From Sphingomonas carotinifaciens (lineage in GTDB: Bacteria; Pseudomonadota; Alphaproteobacteria; Sphingomonadales; Sphingomonadaceae), in the NCBI RefSeq assembly GCF_009789535.1, contig NZ_WSUT01000005.1, forward strand, positions 1,921,501-1,985,500: a stretch of DNA of 64,000 nucleotides, in the 5' to 3' direction. Of this stretch, positions 1-12,476 are shown piece after piece. Below the pieces are notes generated by a model that was given only the letters and a program-made list of their open reading frames with translations, did not search any database and had not been told where the DNA came from. The position numbers were made by a program, and so were the translations under genes. The first letter of the stretch is position 1. Every line of letters begins with the position of its first letter.

Positions 1-524
1 GCGGGCGCGCCATAATCCTTGAGCGCGGCCTTGAGCTGCCCACGGCTGTCCGGCGCGAAGCCCAGGCCGAAGGCGCGGGCGGTGTCGGGGCGGATGCCGC
101 GCTTGTCCAGCACGCCGCGCGCTTCCGATCCGGACAGGCCGCCCAGTTGCTCGGTAAACCAGGTCGCAGCGTCGCCCATCGCATCGTGCAGCCCGCGCGC
201 GCGTTCCGCCTTTTCGGCGGCGCGGCGATCCTGCGCCGGCATCTCCAGCCCGGCCGCCTGTGCCAGTTCCTTGACCGCATCGATAAAGGGCAGGCCGCGC
301 TGGTCGGTCATCCAGCGGATGGCGTCGCCATGCGCGGAGCAGCCGAAGCAGTGATAGAAGCCCTTCTCGTCGTTGACGTAGAAGCTGGGCGTCTTCTCAT
401 TGTGGAACGGGCAGCAGCCCTTATGCTCCCGCCCCGCCTTGTGAAGCTTGACGCTCTTGCCCACGAGCGCGGACAGCGTCGTCCGGGCGCGGAGCTCGTC
501 GAGGAATTGCGGGGTCAGGCTCAT
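1..524 (-). CDS. dnaG: DNA primase, N-terminal part (cut by window edge)
   Basis: DnaG makes the RNA primers for replication. About 174 codons are visible, reading leftwards from an ATG at 524, and the gene runs off the left edge. The N-terminus MSLTPQFLDELRART is typical of the family. It is followed at about residues 39-63 by the CHC2 zinc-binding finger, with the pieces GCCPFHNEKTPSF and GFYHCFGC. The sequence continues into the start of the primase catalytic region, without reaching the Toprim domain. The gene lies 85 bp downstream of yqeY on the same strand, matching the yqeY-dnaG(-rpoD) order common in alphaproteobacteria, so rpoD would be expected beyond the edge. Identity is clear; only the truncation is a limit. 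Confidence 0.95.
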   Translation of the reverse strand, partial: MSLTPQFLDELRARTTLSALVGKSVKLHKAGREHKGCCPFHNEKTPSFYVNDEKGFYHCFGCSAHGDAIRWMTDQRGLPFIDAVKELAQAAGLEMPAQDRRAAEKAERARGLHDAMGDAATWFTEQLGGLSGSEARGVLDKRGIRPDTARAFGLGFAPDSRGQLKAALKDYGAP

Positions 525-609
525 GGCAACCCGCTGATTATATCATGCCCCTTTTGGCGGGAGGGGGCAAGCGGCGATGCCCCCTCGATCAGTGCGCTTT
601 TGCGCGGCC

Positions 610-1062
610 TTACGCCAGTGCCGCCTTTACCAGCCCGCTGGCCTTCGCCATGTCGAGGACGGCGGCGTGGCGCGCCTTCAGCTCGGCCATGACGCGGCCC
701 ATGTCCTTCATGCCGGTCGCGCCGATCTCCGCCTTGATCGCCTCGATCGCGGCGCGCGTCTCGTCCTCGCTCAGCGTTTGCGGCAGGAAGCGTTCGATCA
801 CCGCAACCTCGGCGCGCTCGGCGTCGGCGAGTTCCTGGCGGTTGCCGCTTTCGTACATCGCGATCGATTCGCGACGCTGCTTGACCATCTTTTGCAGCAC
901 CTCGATCACCAGCGTATCGTCGTCGGCGGGCGCGCCGCCGGTGCGGACTTCGATGTCGCGGTTCTTGATCGCGGCCTGGATCAGGCTGATCGCCGCGCGG
1001 CTTTCCTTGTCGCCGGCCTTCATGGCGGCCACCTGCGCGGCCTTGATGTCGTCGCGAATCAT
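610..1062 (-). CDS. yqeY: GatB/YqeY domain protein
   Basis: A 150-residue protein that is a stand-alone YqeY domain, related to the tail domain of the GatB subunit of the tRNA amidotransferase. It has the usual start MIRDDIKAAQVAAMKAGD, the conserved IQAAIKNRDIEVR block near residue 30, and a C-terminal GMGxVM-like segment (KDMGRVMAELK). The ATG at 1062 is chosen because this is the family N-terminus; upstream in-frame codons add unrelated low-complexity sequence. It is divergent from carA and precedes dnaG. The exact function of free YqeY proteins is not established; a role linked to tRNA-dependent amidation is inferred from the domain only. Confidence 0.9.
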   Translation of the reverse strand: MIRDDIKAAQVAAMKAGDKESRAAISLIQAAIKNRDIEVRTGGAPADDDTLVIEVLQKMVKQRRESIAMYESGNRQELADAERAEVAVIERFLPQTLSEDETRAAIEAIKAEIGATGMKDMGRVMAELKARHAAVLDMAKASGLVKAALA

Positions 1063-1199
1063 CGTCTCGTCTTTCGCCAAAACGCGGACGATAGCTGGGC
1101 GGGCCCGCCCCGTGAACCGGTTGACGTGGGGGCCGATGGGGTCTAGCGGGCGGCACTTAGCGACATCGCCGACCAACCAACATGGAGTGCCCGCCGATC

Positions 1200-2393
1200 A
1201 TGGCCGACGCCAAGCCCTTTGCCATGCCCGACAAGCCCGAGGGCGCGACCGGGGTCCTCGTTCTGGCATCCGGTGAGGTGTTGTGGGGCCGCGGCTTCGG
1301 CGCCGAAGGGGAAGCGGTGGGCGAAGTCTGCTTCCACACCGCGATGACCGGCTATCAGGAGATCATGACCGATCCGTCCTTTGCCGGGCAGATCATCACC
1401 TTCACCTTTCCGCATATCGGCAATGTCGGTGCCAACCCCGACGATATCGAGGCGGATGCGCCGCATGCGCTCGGCATGATCGTGCGCGAGGACCCGACCG
1501 CGCCGTCCAACTTCCGCGCGATGGAGAACCTGTCCGGCTGGATGGCGCGGCATACCCGCATCGGCCTGGCCGGCATCGACACGCGCGCGCTGACCCGGCG
1601 CATTCGCGGCGGCGGCGCCCCCACCGGCGTGATCGCCCATTCGGCGGCCGGCGTGTTCGACCTCGACGCGCTGCTGGCGATGGCGCGGGGCTGGCCGGGG
1701 CTGGAGGGCATGGACCTTGCCAAGGGCGTGTCGACCCAGCTGCATTATGGCTGGGGCGAGACGCGCGAGGGTGGCGTGTGGCGGCTTGGCTTCGGCTATG
1801 GCGGGATCGAGAACGCCGATCGCCCCCATGTGGTCGCGATCGATTACGGCTCCAAGCACAACATCTTCCGCAATCTGGTTCAGGCCGGCGCCAAGGTGTC
1901 GGTGGTGCCGGCGACCGCCAGCTATGACGAGATCATGGCGCTGGAGCCGGACGGCATCTTCCTGTCGAACGGTCCCGGCGATCCGGCGGCGACCCGCGAC
2001 TATACCGTGCCCGTGATCCGGCAGTTGCTGGAAACGAGCAAGCCGCTGTTCGGCATCTGCCTGGGCCACCAGTTGCTGGGGCTCGCGGTAGGCGCGAAGA
2101 CCACCAAGATGTTCCAGGGCCACCGCGGCGCCAACCATCCGGTCAAGCGCCTGTCCGACGGCGCGGTCGAGATCACCAGCATGAACCACGGCTTCGCGGT
2201 CGAGCGCGAGACGCTGCCTGCCAATGCACGCGAGACGCATGTGTCGCTGTTCGACGGGTCGAACGCGGGACTGGAGCTGACCGACCGGCCGGCGTTCTCG
2301 GTGCAATATCACCCCGAGGCGAGCCCGGGGCCGCAGGACAGCTTCTATCTGTTCGAGCGGTTCGTGGGGGCGTTGCGGAGCGATCGGGGCTGA
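1200..2393 (+). CDS. carA: Carbamoyl-phosphate synthase small (glutaminase) subunit
   Basis: CarA hydrolyses glutamine and passes ammonia to CarB to make carbamoyl phosphate for arginine and pyrimidine synthesis. The protein has 397 residues, close to the usual length. The N-terminal CPSase domain contains the CFHTAMTGYQEIMTDPS block. The C-terminal class I glutamine amidotransferase domain has the nucleophile Cys287 in GICLGHQLL and the His371/Glu373 pair in YHPEASPGP. I prefer the ATG at 1200 (MADAKPFA) because GGAG lies about 10 bases before it. An in-frame ATG at 1182 would add six residues. carB follows after an 80-bp gap on the same strand, so the two are probably one transcription unit. 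Confidence 0.96.
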   Translation: MADAKPFAMPDKPEGATGVLVLASGEVLWGRGFGAEGEAVGEVCFHTAMTGYQEIMTDPSFAGQIITFTFPHIGNVGANPDDIEADAPHALGMIVREDPTAPSNFRAMENLSGWMARHTRIGLAGIDTRALTRRIRGGGAPTGVIAHSAAGVFDLDALLAMARGWPGLEGMDLAKGVSTQLHYGWGETREGGVWRLGFGYGGIENADRPHVVAIDYGSKHNIFRNLVQAGAKVSVVPATASYDEIMALEPDGIFLSNGPGDPAATRDYTVPVIRQLLETSKPLFGICLGHQLLGLAVGAKTTKMFQGHRGANHPVKRLSDGAVEITSMNHGFAVERETLPANARETHVSLFDGSNAGLELTDRPAFSVQYHPEASPGPQDSFYLFERFVGALRSDRG

Positions 2394-2473
2394 TCCGGTT
2401 GCGCAGCTTTCCGGCCTGAACGGTCGACTATCATCGGAATAATCGGCGGCCCACCGCCGTTGAAGGGGCAATC

Positions 2474-5806
<3,333 letters not shown>

Positions 5807-5830
5807 TCCCGACATGAGACGATGATGTGC

Positions 5831-5855
5831 GAGCGGGCCCCGCGGGGGGCCGCTC
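5831..5855 (+). terminator. GC-rich hairpin between carB and greA
   Basis: Arms GAGCGGGCCCC and GGGGCCGCTC pair with one bulged base around a short loop in the 77-bp gap between the two genes. No T-run follows, so it may be a weak terminator, an attenuator or an mRNA-processing hairpin. The greA ribosome-binding site comes after it. Function is inferred from structure only. Confidence 0.4.
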
Positions 5856-5883
5856 GGGGATATAGGAATTGGGGACTAGTATT

Positions 5884-6360
5884 ATGGCGACCGTCGAAAA
5901 GATGCCGATGCTCCAGGAGGGCTATGAAAAGCTCACCGCGGACCTGAAGCGTCTGAAAGCCGAACGCCCCCTGATCGTCGATGCGATCGAGGAAGCACGT
6001 GCGCACGGCGATCTGTCGGAAAATGCCGAATATCACGCCGCCAAGGAACAGCAGGGCCAGAACGAAGCCACGATCAGCGATATCGAGGACAAGCTGGCGC
6101 GGGCGCAGATCATCGATCCCAAGGAGCTTTCGGGCGACAAGGTCGTGTTCGGCGCGACCGTGACGCTGCTGGACGAGGACGACAAGCCGGTGACGTACCA
6201 GATCGTCGGCCAGACCGAGGCGGACGCCAAGACCGGGCGGATCAGCTACAACTCGCCGCTGGGTCGCGCGCTGATCGGCCGCAAGGTGGATGACGAGGTG
6301 GAAGTGTCGGTGCCCGCGGGCGAGCGCTACTACCTCGTATCCAAGATCGACTTCATCTGA
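5884..6360 (+). CDS. greA: Transcription elongation factor GreA
   Basis: GreA rescues backtracked RNA polymerase by stimulating transcript cleavage. At 158 residues it has the standard family length. The N-terminal coiled coil carries the conserved [18 protein letters not shown] acidic-tip block around residues 38-55, and the C-terminal FKBP-like domain ends with [17 protein letters not shown]. The ATG at 5884 gives the normal family start ([10 protein letters not shown]), with GGGGA about 9 bases upstream. The rhomboid-family gene begins 5 bases after its stop, so the two are probably co-transcribed. Confidence 0.97.
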   Translation: MATVEKMPMLQEGYEKLTADLKRLKAERPLIVDAIEEARAHGDLSENAEYHAAKEQQGQNEATISDIEDKLARAQIIDPKELSGDKVVFGATVTLLDEDDKPVTYQIVGQTEADAKTGRISYNSPLGRALIGRKVDDEVEVSVPAGERYYLVSKIDFI

Positions 6361-6365
6361 ACGCG

Positions 6366-6998
6366 GTGGACTGGAGCCAGGCACGCGCCACCGCGACGAT
6401 CACCATCGTCACGCTGGTCGCGTCGCTGCTCATCCTGGCGATGAACCTGCTGCCGGAGGCGGCGGTGGGCGGCGGCTTCATTCCGCTGCGCTTCGACGCC
6501 GCCGTGCCGCCCGATGCGGGCTTTCCGGTGCCGGCGATCCTGACGCCGCTGACGGCCACCCTGATCCATGGCGGGTTCGCGCATGTCGCGCTGAACCTGC
6601 TGATGCTGGTCTATTGCGGTGGGCAGGCGGAGCGGGCGGTGGGCGCGCGCGGGATCGTCCTGCTGTACGTTGCCGGCGCGTTTGCCGCGGCACTCGGCCA
6701 ATATCTGATGGACCCGGTGTCGCATGTGCCGATGATAGGGGCGAGCGGCGCGATCTCCGCGGTCGTCGGCGCCTATGCGCTGCTCTATGGCCAGCGTCGT
6801 GCGCAGGCAGTGGCGGGCGTGTCGGCGGATGTGGTGCATGTGCTGTGGCTGGCCGCGGCGTGGATCGGCATCCAGTTGCTCGTCGGGCTGGCCGGGTTCG
6901 GCGGCACGACGATCGCGATCGGCGCGCATATCGGGGGCTTCATCGCCGGACTGGCGCTGGCCCGGCCGCTGCTGCTCTGGCGCTATCGCGGGGCCTGA
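6366..6998 (+). CDS. Rhomboid-family intramembrane serine protease
   Basis: A 210-residue membrane protein with about six predicted helices. It shows the rhomboid signature: a TATLIHGGFAHVALNLLML segment (HGG and HxxxN, helix 2), the nucleophile Ser127 in GASGAIS, and the catalytic His188 in GAHIGGF in the last helix. These proteases cleave membrane proteins within or near the bilayer; the substrate here is unknown. The start is GTG at 6366, only 5 bases after the greA stop, suggesting translational coupling. All catalytic residues look intact. Confidence 0.88.
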   Translation: MDWSQARATATITIVTLVASLLILAMNLLPEAAVGGGFIPLRFDAAVPPDAGFPVPAILTPLTATLIHGGFAHVALNLLMLVYCGGQAERAVGARGIVLLYVAGAFAAALGQYLMDPVSHVPMIGASGAISAVVGAYALLYGQRRAQAVAGVSADVVHVLWLAAAWIGIQLLVGLAGFGGTTIAIGAHIGGFIAGLALARPLLLWRYRGA

Positions 6999-7037
6999 CG
7001 GATCATGCGTGATATCTGACGCATAGATCCGTTCGGC

Positions 7038-7090
7038 CTGAGCGAAGTCGAAGGGCCAAGCGCTGGTGGCCGTGCTTCGACTTCGCTCAG
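7038..7090. repeat. Perfect 16-bp inverted repeat, REP-like or bidirectional terminator
   Basis: CTGAGCGAAGTCGAAG (7038-7053) and its exact reverse complement (7075-7090) flank a 21-bp loop. The element lies between the convergent rhomboid and DUF4170 genes. Palindromes of this kind are, from general knowledge, scattered between genes in many sphingomonad genomes. It could end transcription from both sides, though no T-run is present. Confidence 0.7.
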
Positions 7091-7120
7091 CAGGAACGCT
7101 TCACGTTCAAGCGCGAAGCC

Positions 7121-7342
7121 TTACGCCAGCGGAAGCTGCGGCTCCAGCAGGCGGTGGAGGTGGACGACCACGAAACGCATCTCGGCATCGTCGACGGTCC
7201 GCTGGGCCGCGGCGCGCCATGCCTTTTCGGCGCTGGCATAATCGGGGAAGATGCCGACCACTTCCAGCTTGGAGGGGTCAACGAAATCGAGCGTCTGAGG
7301 GTCGCTGACGCGGCCGCCGAAGACGAGATGCAGCTTGCTCAC
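7121..7342 (-). CDS. DUF4170-type small protein
   Basis: A 73-residue soluble protein beginning MSKLHLVFGGRVSDP. The pattern of a short LVFGG strand, LDFVDPSKLEVVGIFPDYASA, and RFVVVHLHRLLEP matches the DUF4170 family of alphaproteobacteria, whose function is unknown. The family is typically 70-80 residues, so this is full length. The gene is read leftwards and ends close to the palindrome at 7038-7090. Nothing in its context points to a role. Confidence 0.75.
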   Translation of the reverse strand: MSKLHLVFGGRVSDPQTLDFVDPSKLEVVGIFPDYASAEKAWRAAAQRTVDDAEMRFVVVHLHRLLEPQLPLA

Positions 7343-7454
7343 ATGTATCTCCTGATGATTGCGGCTTCCCTAGCGGCAAGGGGCGGCGGATTGAAGGGCC
7401 TAGAGTCGGTCGCAAATGCGCGGGTGACCGTGGTTCGCGGCGAGGCGTCCGGCC

Positions 7455-8384
7455 TCAGGTCGGACTTTCCTCCTCACCGATCACGGCCCCGGCATCCTGC
7501 ATCGCGGCCGGCGCCGGGACGCCGCGATGGATGCGCACGCCGCCGCTCTGCTGGACGGGGGCCTTGCCCTGGGCGACCAGCGTCTGCCCGCCACGATGGA
7601 TGGTGACGCCGCCGGTGCGCTCGACCTCCTCGGCCAGCACGGTGGCGATCTGCGGCTCGGCCGCTGGCGTCAGGAGGGGCGGCGTGCTGCCCGGCTCCAC
7701 ACCGGCATAGCTTTGCCGAAAGGCCAGCGCGCGCTCCATGCCGCCGCGCCAGCGATAGAAGATATGCGCACCCACCGTGCCGATCCGCGACAGGCTGGGA
7801 GCCCACCAGGGCAGGATCGCGCTGGTGTGATAAAAGGTGGCCGAGCCGACCGGGTCATAGACCAGACCCGCCAGCGCCCCGCGGGCGACGGCCTCGGCTC
7901 TGGCCCATGCACCCGGCTCGCGTCGCCGGTCCATCGATCCGTCGCACACGAAGCTGAACTGGCATCCGCGCGACGAGCGCTGATAGACGACGCCGCAGAC
8001 GCTGCGCGGGAAAGCCCGGTCGCGTACCCGGTTTAACACCACCTGCGCCACCGCGCGCTGGCCGTCGACGGGTTCGGAGCGTGCCTCGTAATAGACCGCG
8101 GCAGTCAGGCAGTCGGCGGCGCGCGCCGCATCGTCCGCGCTTGCCGCCTGGCCCGAGAAGGGCGGGGCGGGGGCGAGCGCCGCTGCGGGCAGCGCGGCGG
8201 CTTCGGGTGCGACGGCATCGGCGGGTACGTCCAGCGCCAGTTCGCGCAGCAGCGGCTGCGCGGCGAGCGGTGCGGACGGCGCCGCCGCCGCGTCGCGCGC
8301 CGCCCGTGGCTGCGGCACGCACGAGGTGGCGGCCGCGAGCAGGACCCCGGCGCGCGCAAGGGACGGAAGATGGCGGTGCCTCAC
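7455..8384 (-). CDS. Exported cell-wall hydrolase, SleB family
   Basis: A 309-residue protein likely to act on peptidoglycan in the periplasm. The N-terminus is hydrophobic with AATSC, so Cys22 may be a lipidation site, although the lipobox is imperfect. After an Ala/Pro-rich linker (about residues 30-85), the Hydrolase_2 (SleB-type) domain starts with CLTAAVYYEARSEP; Glu100 is the expected catalytic acid. It continues with QFSFVCDG and ATFYHT. The C-terminal ~60 residues contain two GGVxIHRG copies, which look like a small internal duplication. SleB itself is a germination lysozyme, but in Gram-negatives this domain is a general wall-remodelling enzyme. Confidence 0.85.
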   Translation of the reverse strand: MRHRHLPSLARAGVLLAAATSCVPQPRAARDAAAAPSAPLAAQPLLRELALDVPADAVAPEAAALPAAALAPAPPFSGQAASADDAARAADCLTAAVYYEARSEPVDGQRAVAQVVLNRVRDRAFPRSVCGVVYQRSSRGCQFSFVCDGSMDRRREPGAWARAEAVARGALAGLVYDPVGSATFYHTSAILPWWAPSLSRIGTVGAHIFYRWRGGMERALAFRQSYAGVEPGSTPPLLTPAAEPQIATVLAEEVERTGGVTIHRGGQTLVAQGKAPVQQSGGVRIHRGVPAPAAMQDAGAVIGEEESPT

Positions 8385-8533
8385 CCGCCCGCCTTATTCT
8401 CCAGCCGGTTAGAACGAGGTTAAGGCGCGCCCGGCCGTGTCGGGCCTATCGCAACGTCCGCCGGCCCTGAACGGTTGTGGCGCGGAAGCGACCGGCCGAA
8501 CCATCCGGCGCAGTGCAATCATCGGAGACCCGC

Positions 8534-9637
8534 ATGGCCAATCCCGCCCTGTTCCAGCCCCTGTCGCTCGGCGGCATGGCGCTGCCCAACCGCATCGTCA
8601 TCGCCCCGATGTGCCAATATTCGGCGCAAGACGGCTGCATGACCGACTGGCACCTGATCCATCTCGGCCAGCTTGCCCTGTCGGGTGCCGGCCTGCTGAC
8701 GATCGAGGCGACCGCGGTCGTCCCCGAAGGTCGTATCACCTGGGCCGATGTCGGCCTGTGGGACGATGCGACCGAGGCGGCGATGGCGCGCGTGATCGAG
8801 AGTGTCCGCCGCTGGTCGGACATGCCGATCGCGATCCAGTTGGCGCATGCCGGGCGCAAGGCGTCGACCGAGCGGCCCTGGGACGGCGGCGCGCAACTGG
8901 CCCCGGATCATGCGCATGGCTGGCAGACGGTCGCCCCCTCGGCGGTGCCGTTCGAGGCCCATGAAGTGTCGCCGGTCGCGCTGGATCGCGACGGACTGGC
9001 GCGGGTGCGTGACGCCTTTGCGGAGGCGGCGAAGCGGTCGGCGCGGCTTGGGCTGGATGCGGTGCAGTTGCACGGTGCGCATGGCTATCTGCTCCACCAG
9101 TTCCTGTCGCCGCTGTCGAATCGGCGCGACGACGATTATGGCGGCTCGCTGGAGAACCGGATGCGTTTTCCGCTGGAGGTGTTCGATGCGGTACGCGCGG
9201 CCTTCCCGGCGGACAAGCCGGTGACGATGCGCGTGTCCGGCACCGACTGGGTGGAAGGCGGCTGGGATGTCGAACAGACCATCGCCTTTTCACAGGCGCT
9301 GGAAGCGCGCGGCTGTGCCGCGATCCATGTATCGAGCGGGGGCCTGCACCCGGACCAGAAGATCCCGGTCGGCCCCAATTACCAGGTGCCGCTGGCCCGC
9401 GCGGTGAAGCAGGCGACGACCATGCCCGTCGTCGCGGTCGGCCTGATAACCGGCTACGAACAGGCCGAGGCGATCGTGGCGACCGACGACGCGGACATGA
9501 TCGCGCTGGCCCGCACCATCCTCTACGATCCCCGCTGGCCGTGGCATGCCGCGGCCGAGCTGGGCGCGCAGGTCAAGGCCGCGCCGCAATATCTCCGCTC
9601 GCAGCCCCGCCGGTTCAAGGACCTGTTCGGCGAATGA
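8534..9637 (+). CDS. namA: NADH:flavin oxidoreductase, Old Yellow Enzyme family (YqjM/NamA-like)
   Basis: A 367-residue FMN-dependent ene-reductase that reduces activated C=C bonds with NAD(P)H. Features are LFQPLSLGGMALPNRIVIAPMCQYSA at the N-terminus (the Cys near residue 26 is typical of the YqjM subgroup), the substrate-binding HAGRKAS motif, QLHGAHGYLLHQFLSP in the barrel, and DYGGSLENR. The start at 8534 has GGAG about 7 bases upstream and gives the standard N-terminus. The physiological substrate is unknown; detoxification of electrophiles is the usual guess. The gene converges on xylA across a GC-rich hairpin. Confidence 0.88.
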   Translation: MANPALFQPLSLGGMALPNRIVIAPMCQYSAQDGCMTDWHLIHLGQLALSGAGLLTIEATAVVPEGRITWADVGLWDDATEAAMARVIESVRRWSDMPIAIQLAHAGRKASTERPWDGGAQLAPDHAHGWQTVAPSAVPFEAHEVSPVALDRDGLARVRDAFAEAAKRSARLGLDAVQLHGAHGYLLHQFLSPLSNRRDDDYGGSLENRMRFPLEVFDAVRAAFPADKPVTMRVSGTDWVEGGWDVEQTIAFSQALEARGCAAIHVSSGGLHPDQKIPVGPNYQVPLARAVKQATTMPVVAVGLITGYEQAEAIVATDDADMIALARTILYDPRWPWHAAAELGAQVKAAPQYLRSQPRRFKDLFGE

Positions 9638-9644
9638 GGAAGGC

Positions 9645-9670
9645 GGCGGCGCCCCGTCACGGGCGCCGCC
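9645..9670. terminator. Convergent hairpin between namA-like gene and xylA
   Basis: GGCGGCGCCC and GGGCGCCGCC form a perfect 10-bp stem around a 6-base loop, in the 41-bp gap between two genes that converge. The position suggests a shared transcription end. There is no T-run on either side. Confidence 0.55.
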
Positions 9671-9678
9671 AACGCGGC

Positions 9679-10989
9679 CTATTGGAAGCGGTTGAGCAGG
9701 TTTTCGATCCGCTCCTGCCGGCCGGAGCGGGGGCGGGGGTCGATCGCGCGCGCTTCCGCCAGGTCGGCGATCCCGGCCAGGTCGAGTGCGGCGATCGCCT
9801 GGCCGAATTCGCCGTCCCAGCCGGCATAGCGCTCCGCCTTGATCGCATCCAAGCGGCCGTCCTCGATCAGCGCGGCGGCGTTCAGCAGGCCCTTGGCGAC
9901 CGTGTCGATCCCGCCGACATGACCGTAGAACAGGTCGACCGGCTCCATCGACTGGCGCCGCACCTTGGCGTCGAAGTTGAAGCCGCCGGTGGTGAAGCCG
10001 CCCGCGCGCAGGATCTCCAGCATCGCCAGCGTCATCTCCTCGACCGAATTGGGAAACTGGTCGGTGTCCCAGCCATTCTGGTGATCGCCGCGATTGGCGT
10101 CGATCGACCCGAAGATGCCCAGCGCACCCGCGGTCGCGATTTCGTGTTCGAAGGTATGGCCGGCAAGCGTCGCATGGTTCGCCTCGATATTGACGCGAAC
10201 CTCGTCCTCCAGTCCGTAGCGCTTCAGGAAGCCGTACACGGTGGCGGTGTCGAAGTCGTACTGATGCTTGGTCGGCTCGTGCGGCTTGGGCTCGATCAGG
10301 ATCGTGCCCTTGAAGCCGATCTTGTGCTTGTGCTCCACCACCAGCGTCAGGAAGCGGCCGAGATTGTCCAGCTCGCGACCGAGATCGGTGTTGTGCAGCG
10401 TTTCATAGCCTTCGCGACCGCCCCACAGCACATAGTTCGCGCCGCCCAGGCGATGCGTCGCCTCCAACGCGTCGCGCACCTGCATCGCGCCGAACGCGAA
10501 GACCTCCGGGTCCGGATTGGTCGCGCCGCCCGCCGCGAAGCGCGGATGGCCGAACAGGTTCGCCGTGCCCCACAGCAGCTTGCGGCCGGACGATCCTTGC
10601 AGCTGCTCCAGATGATCGACCGCTTCGGCAAACAGGCGGCGATGCTCGGCGACGCCGTGCGCATCGGCCATCACGTCGACATCGTGGAAGCAGTAATAGG
10701 GTATGTCGAGCTTGGAGAAGAAGTCGAACGCCACCTCGCGCTTGCTCGCCGCCGCCGCGCTGTCGTTCGCGCCGCGGTGCCAGGGCCGGTCGAAGGTGCC
10801 GCCGCCGAACACGTCCGACCCCGGCCAGCAGAAGCTGTGCCAGAAACAGGCGGCAAAGCGCAGATGGTCCTCCATCCGCTTGCCCAGCACCATCCGGTCC
10901 TTGTCGTACCAGCGATAGGCGAGTTCATTGTCCGTATCGGGACCTTCATAGCGAATCGTCGGCACGTCGGCGAAGAAGTCGGTGGCCAT
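9679..10989 (-). CDS. xylA: Xylose isomerase
   Basis: Converts D-xylose to D-xylulose in the cytoplasm. The protein has 436 residues, typical for class II enzymes. The active-site His102 lies in YCFHDVDV, and the metal-binding Glu/His region is [14 protein letters not shown]. Further family motifs are [17 protein letters not shown] and GSIDANRGD. It is the last gene of the leftward operon GH43-xylB-xylA; the gap to xylB is 13 bases and the ATG at 10989 follows GGAGCAG (on the coding strand). Regulation is likely from the LacI-type operator at 13637-13648 in front of the first gene. Confidence 0.97.
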   Translation of the reverse strand: MATDFFADVPTIRYEGPDTDNELAYRWYDKDRMVLGKRMEDHLRFAACFWHSFCWPGSDVFGGGTFDRPWHRGANDSAAAASKREVAFDFFSKLDIPYYCFHDVDVMADAHGVAEHRRLFAEAVDHLEQLQGSSGRKLLWGTANLFGHPRFAAGGATNPDPEVFAFGAMQVRDALEATHRLGGANYVLWGGREGYETLHNTDLGRELDNLGRFLTLVVEHKHKIGFKGTILIEPKPHEPTKHQYDFDTATVYGFLKRYGLEDEVRVNIEANHATLAGHTFEHEIATAGALGIFGSIDANRGDHQNGWDTDQFPNSVEEMTLAMLEILRAGGFTTGGFNFDAKVRRQSMEPVDLFYGHVGGIDTVAKGLLNAAALIEDGRLDAIKAERYAGWDGEFGQAIAALDLAGIADLAEARAIDPRPRSGRQERIENLLNRFQ

Positions 10990-11002
10990 TGGCTGCTCCT
11001 GT

Positions 11003-12442
11003 TCAGGGCTTGATACGGGGATAGGCGTCGCGGAAGGCGGCGTATTTCGGGGCGAGCCGGTCGATCAGGTCGCGTTCCGGCTCGACGATGTGGGACACGG
11101 GCGGAGCTATGCAGACGTCCGCCGGATCGCCGCCGTCGACCGCCAGTTGCGCCAGGCGTGCCGCGCCCAGCGCCGGCCCGACCTCGCCACCCTGCAGATA
11201 GACCAGCGGCACCTGCATCGCGGCGGCCAGCGTTCGGCCCCAGTAGCGCGACCGCGCACCGCCGCCGATCACCGCCAGCCGGTCGATCGTCGTACCCGCG
11301 GCGCGCAGCACGCCGATGCCGTCCGCCAGTGCAAAGGCGACCCCCTCCAGCACCGCTTGCGACAGCCGTTCGGGGCCGGTGTCATGGTCGAGGCGCAGGA
11401 AGCCGCCGCGCACCTGCGCGTCGTTATGCGGCGTCCGCTCGCCCGACAGATAGGGCAGGAAAAGCTCCGGGCCGGATGCCGGGCCGGCGCGCTCGGCCTG
11501 CTCGAACACCGCCGCCGCCCCCGGCGCACCGGTCAGCCGCGCCACCCAGTCGATGCAGGCCGCCGCCGACAGATGCACGCTCATCTGATGCCACATACCG
11601 GGCAGGCAGTGACAAAAGGCGTGAACCGCCCCTTGCGGATAGGGTTTGAAGCGGTCGTTCGCGACGAAGATCACGCCCGAGGTGCCCAGCGACAACAGCG
11701 CATCGCCGTCGCGGACCACACCGACGCCGACCGCACCGGCGGCATTGTCGCCACCGCCGCCGGCGACGGGCACCGGGGCCATGCCCCAGCGCGCCGCGAC
11801 CTCGGCACGCAACACACCCGAGATCGCCGATCCTTCCACCAGCCGCGGCATGTGCCCGACCCCAAGGCCGGTGGCCGCGAGCAGATCGTTGCTCCACCGG
11901 CGTGCGCCGACATCCAGCCACAGCGTACCGGCGGCGTCGGACATGTCCGACACCTTCTCACCGGTCATGCGCAGTCGAACGTCGTCCTTGGGCAGCAGCA
12001 CGGTGCGTGTCGCGGCGAACACGTCCGGTTCGTGACGGCGCACCCACAGCAATTTGGGCGCGGTGAAGCCGGGCATCGCCAGATTGCCCGCCACCGTGTG
12101 GAGGTCGGGCGCGGCACGTTCCAGTTCCTCGCATTCGGCGTAGGAGCGCCCGTCATTCCACAGGATGGCGGGGCGGAGCGGCCGGTCGTCGGCGCCGAGC
12201 AGCGTGGCGCCGTGCATCTGCCCGGCCAGCCCGATGCCCCGCACGCCGCGCCGCACATCGGCATCGATCGCCTCAACCGCCGCGCAGGTCGCGTCCCACC
12301 AGGTGTCCGCCGCCTGTTCGGACCACAGCGCCTGTGGCCGCTGCACGCCGAGCGGGGCGGTACCCTGCGCCACCACCGTACCACCCGCGTCCAGCACCAC
12401 CGCCTTCACGCCGGACGTGCCGATATCGATACCCAGGAACAT
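11003..12442 (-). CDS. xylB: Xylulokinase
   Basis: Phosphorylates D-xylulose to xylulose-5-phosphate for the pentose phosphate pathway. This 479-residue FGGY-family kinase begins [18 protein letters not shown] (phosphate-binding loop). It has the substrate-binding GQMHGATLL, the catalytic Asp in [12 protein letters not shown] near residue 245, and the C-terminal nucleotide-binding [11 protein letters not shown]. It lies between the GH43 gene (34-base gap) and xylA (13-base gap) on the same strand. Full length and intact. Confidence 0.96.
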   Translation of the reverse strand: MFLGIDIGTSGVKAVVLDAGGTVVAQGTAPLGVQRPQALWSEQAADTWWDATCAAVEAIDADVRRGVRGIGLAGQMHGATLLGADDRPLRPAILWNDGRSYAECEELERAAPDLHTVAGNLAMPGFTAPKLLWVRRHEPDVFAATRTVLLPKDDVRLRMTGEKVSDMSDAAGTLWLDVGARRWSNDLLAATGLGVGHMPRLVEGSAISGVLRAEVAARWGMAPVPVAGGGGDNAAGAVGVGVVRDGDALLSLGTSGVIFVANDRFKPYPQGAVHAFCHCLPGMWHQMSVHLSAAACIDWVARLTGAPGAAAVFEQAERAGPASGPELFLPYLSGERTPHNDAQVRGGFLRLDHDTGPERLSQAVLEGVAFALADGIGVLRAAGTTIDRLAVIGGGARSRYWGRTLAAAMQVPLVYLQGGEVGPALGAARLAQLAVDGGDPADVCIAPPVSHIVEPERDLIDRLAPKYAAFRDAYPRIKP

Positions 12443-12476
12443 GCGCGCTTCCTTATCCCCGCTCGGGGGGCAGGGG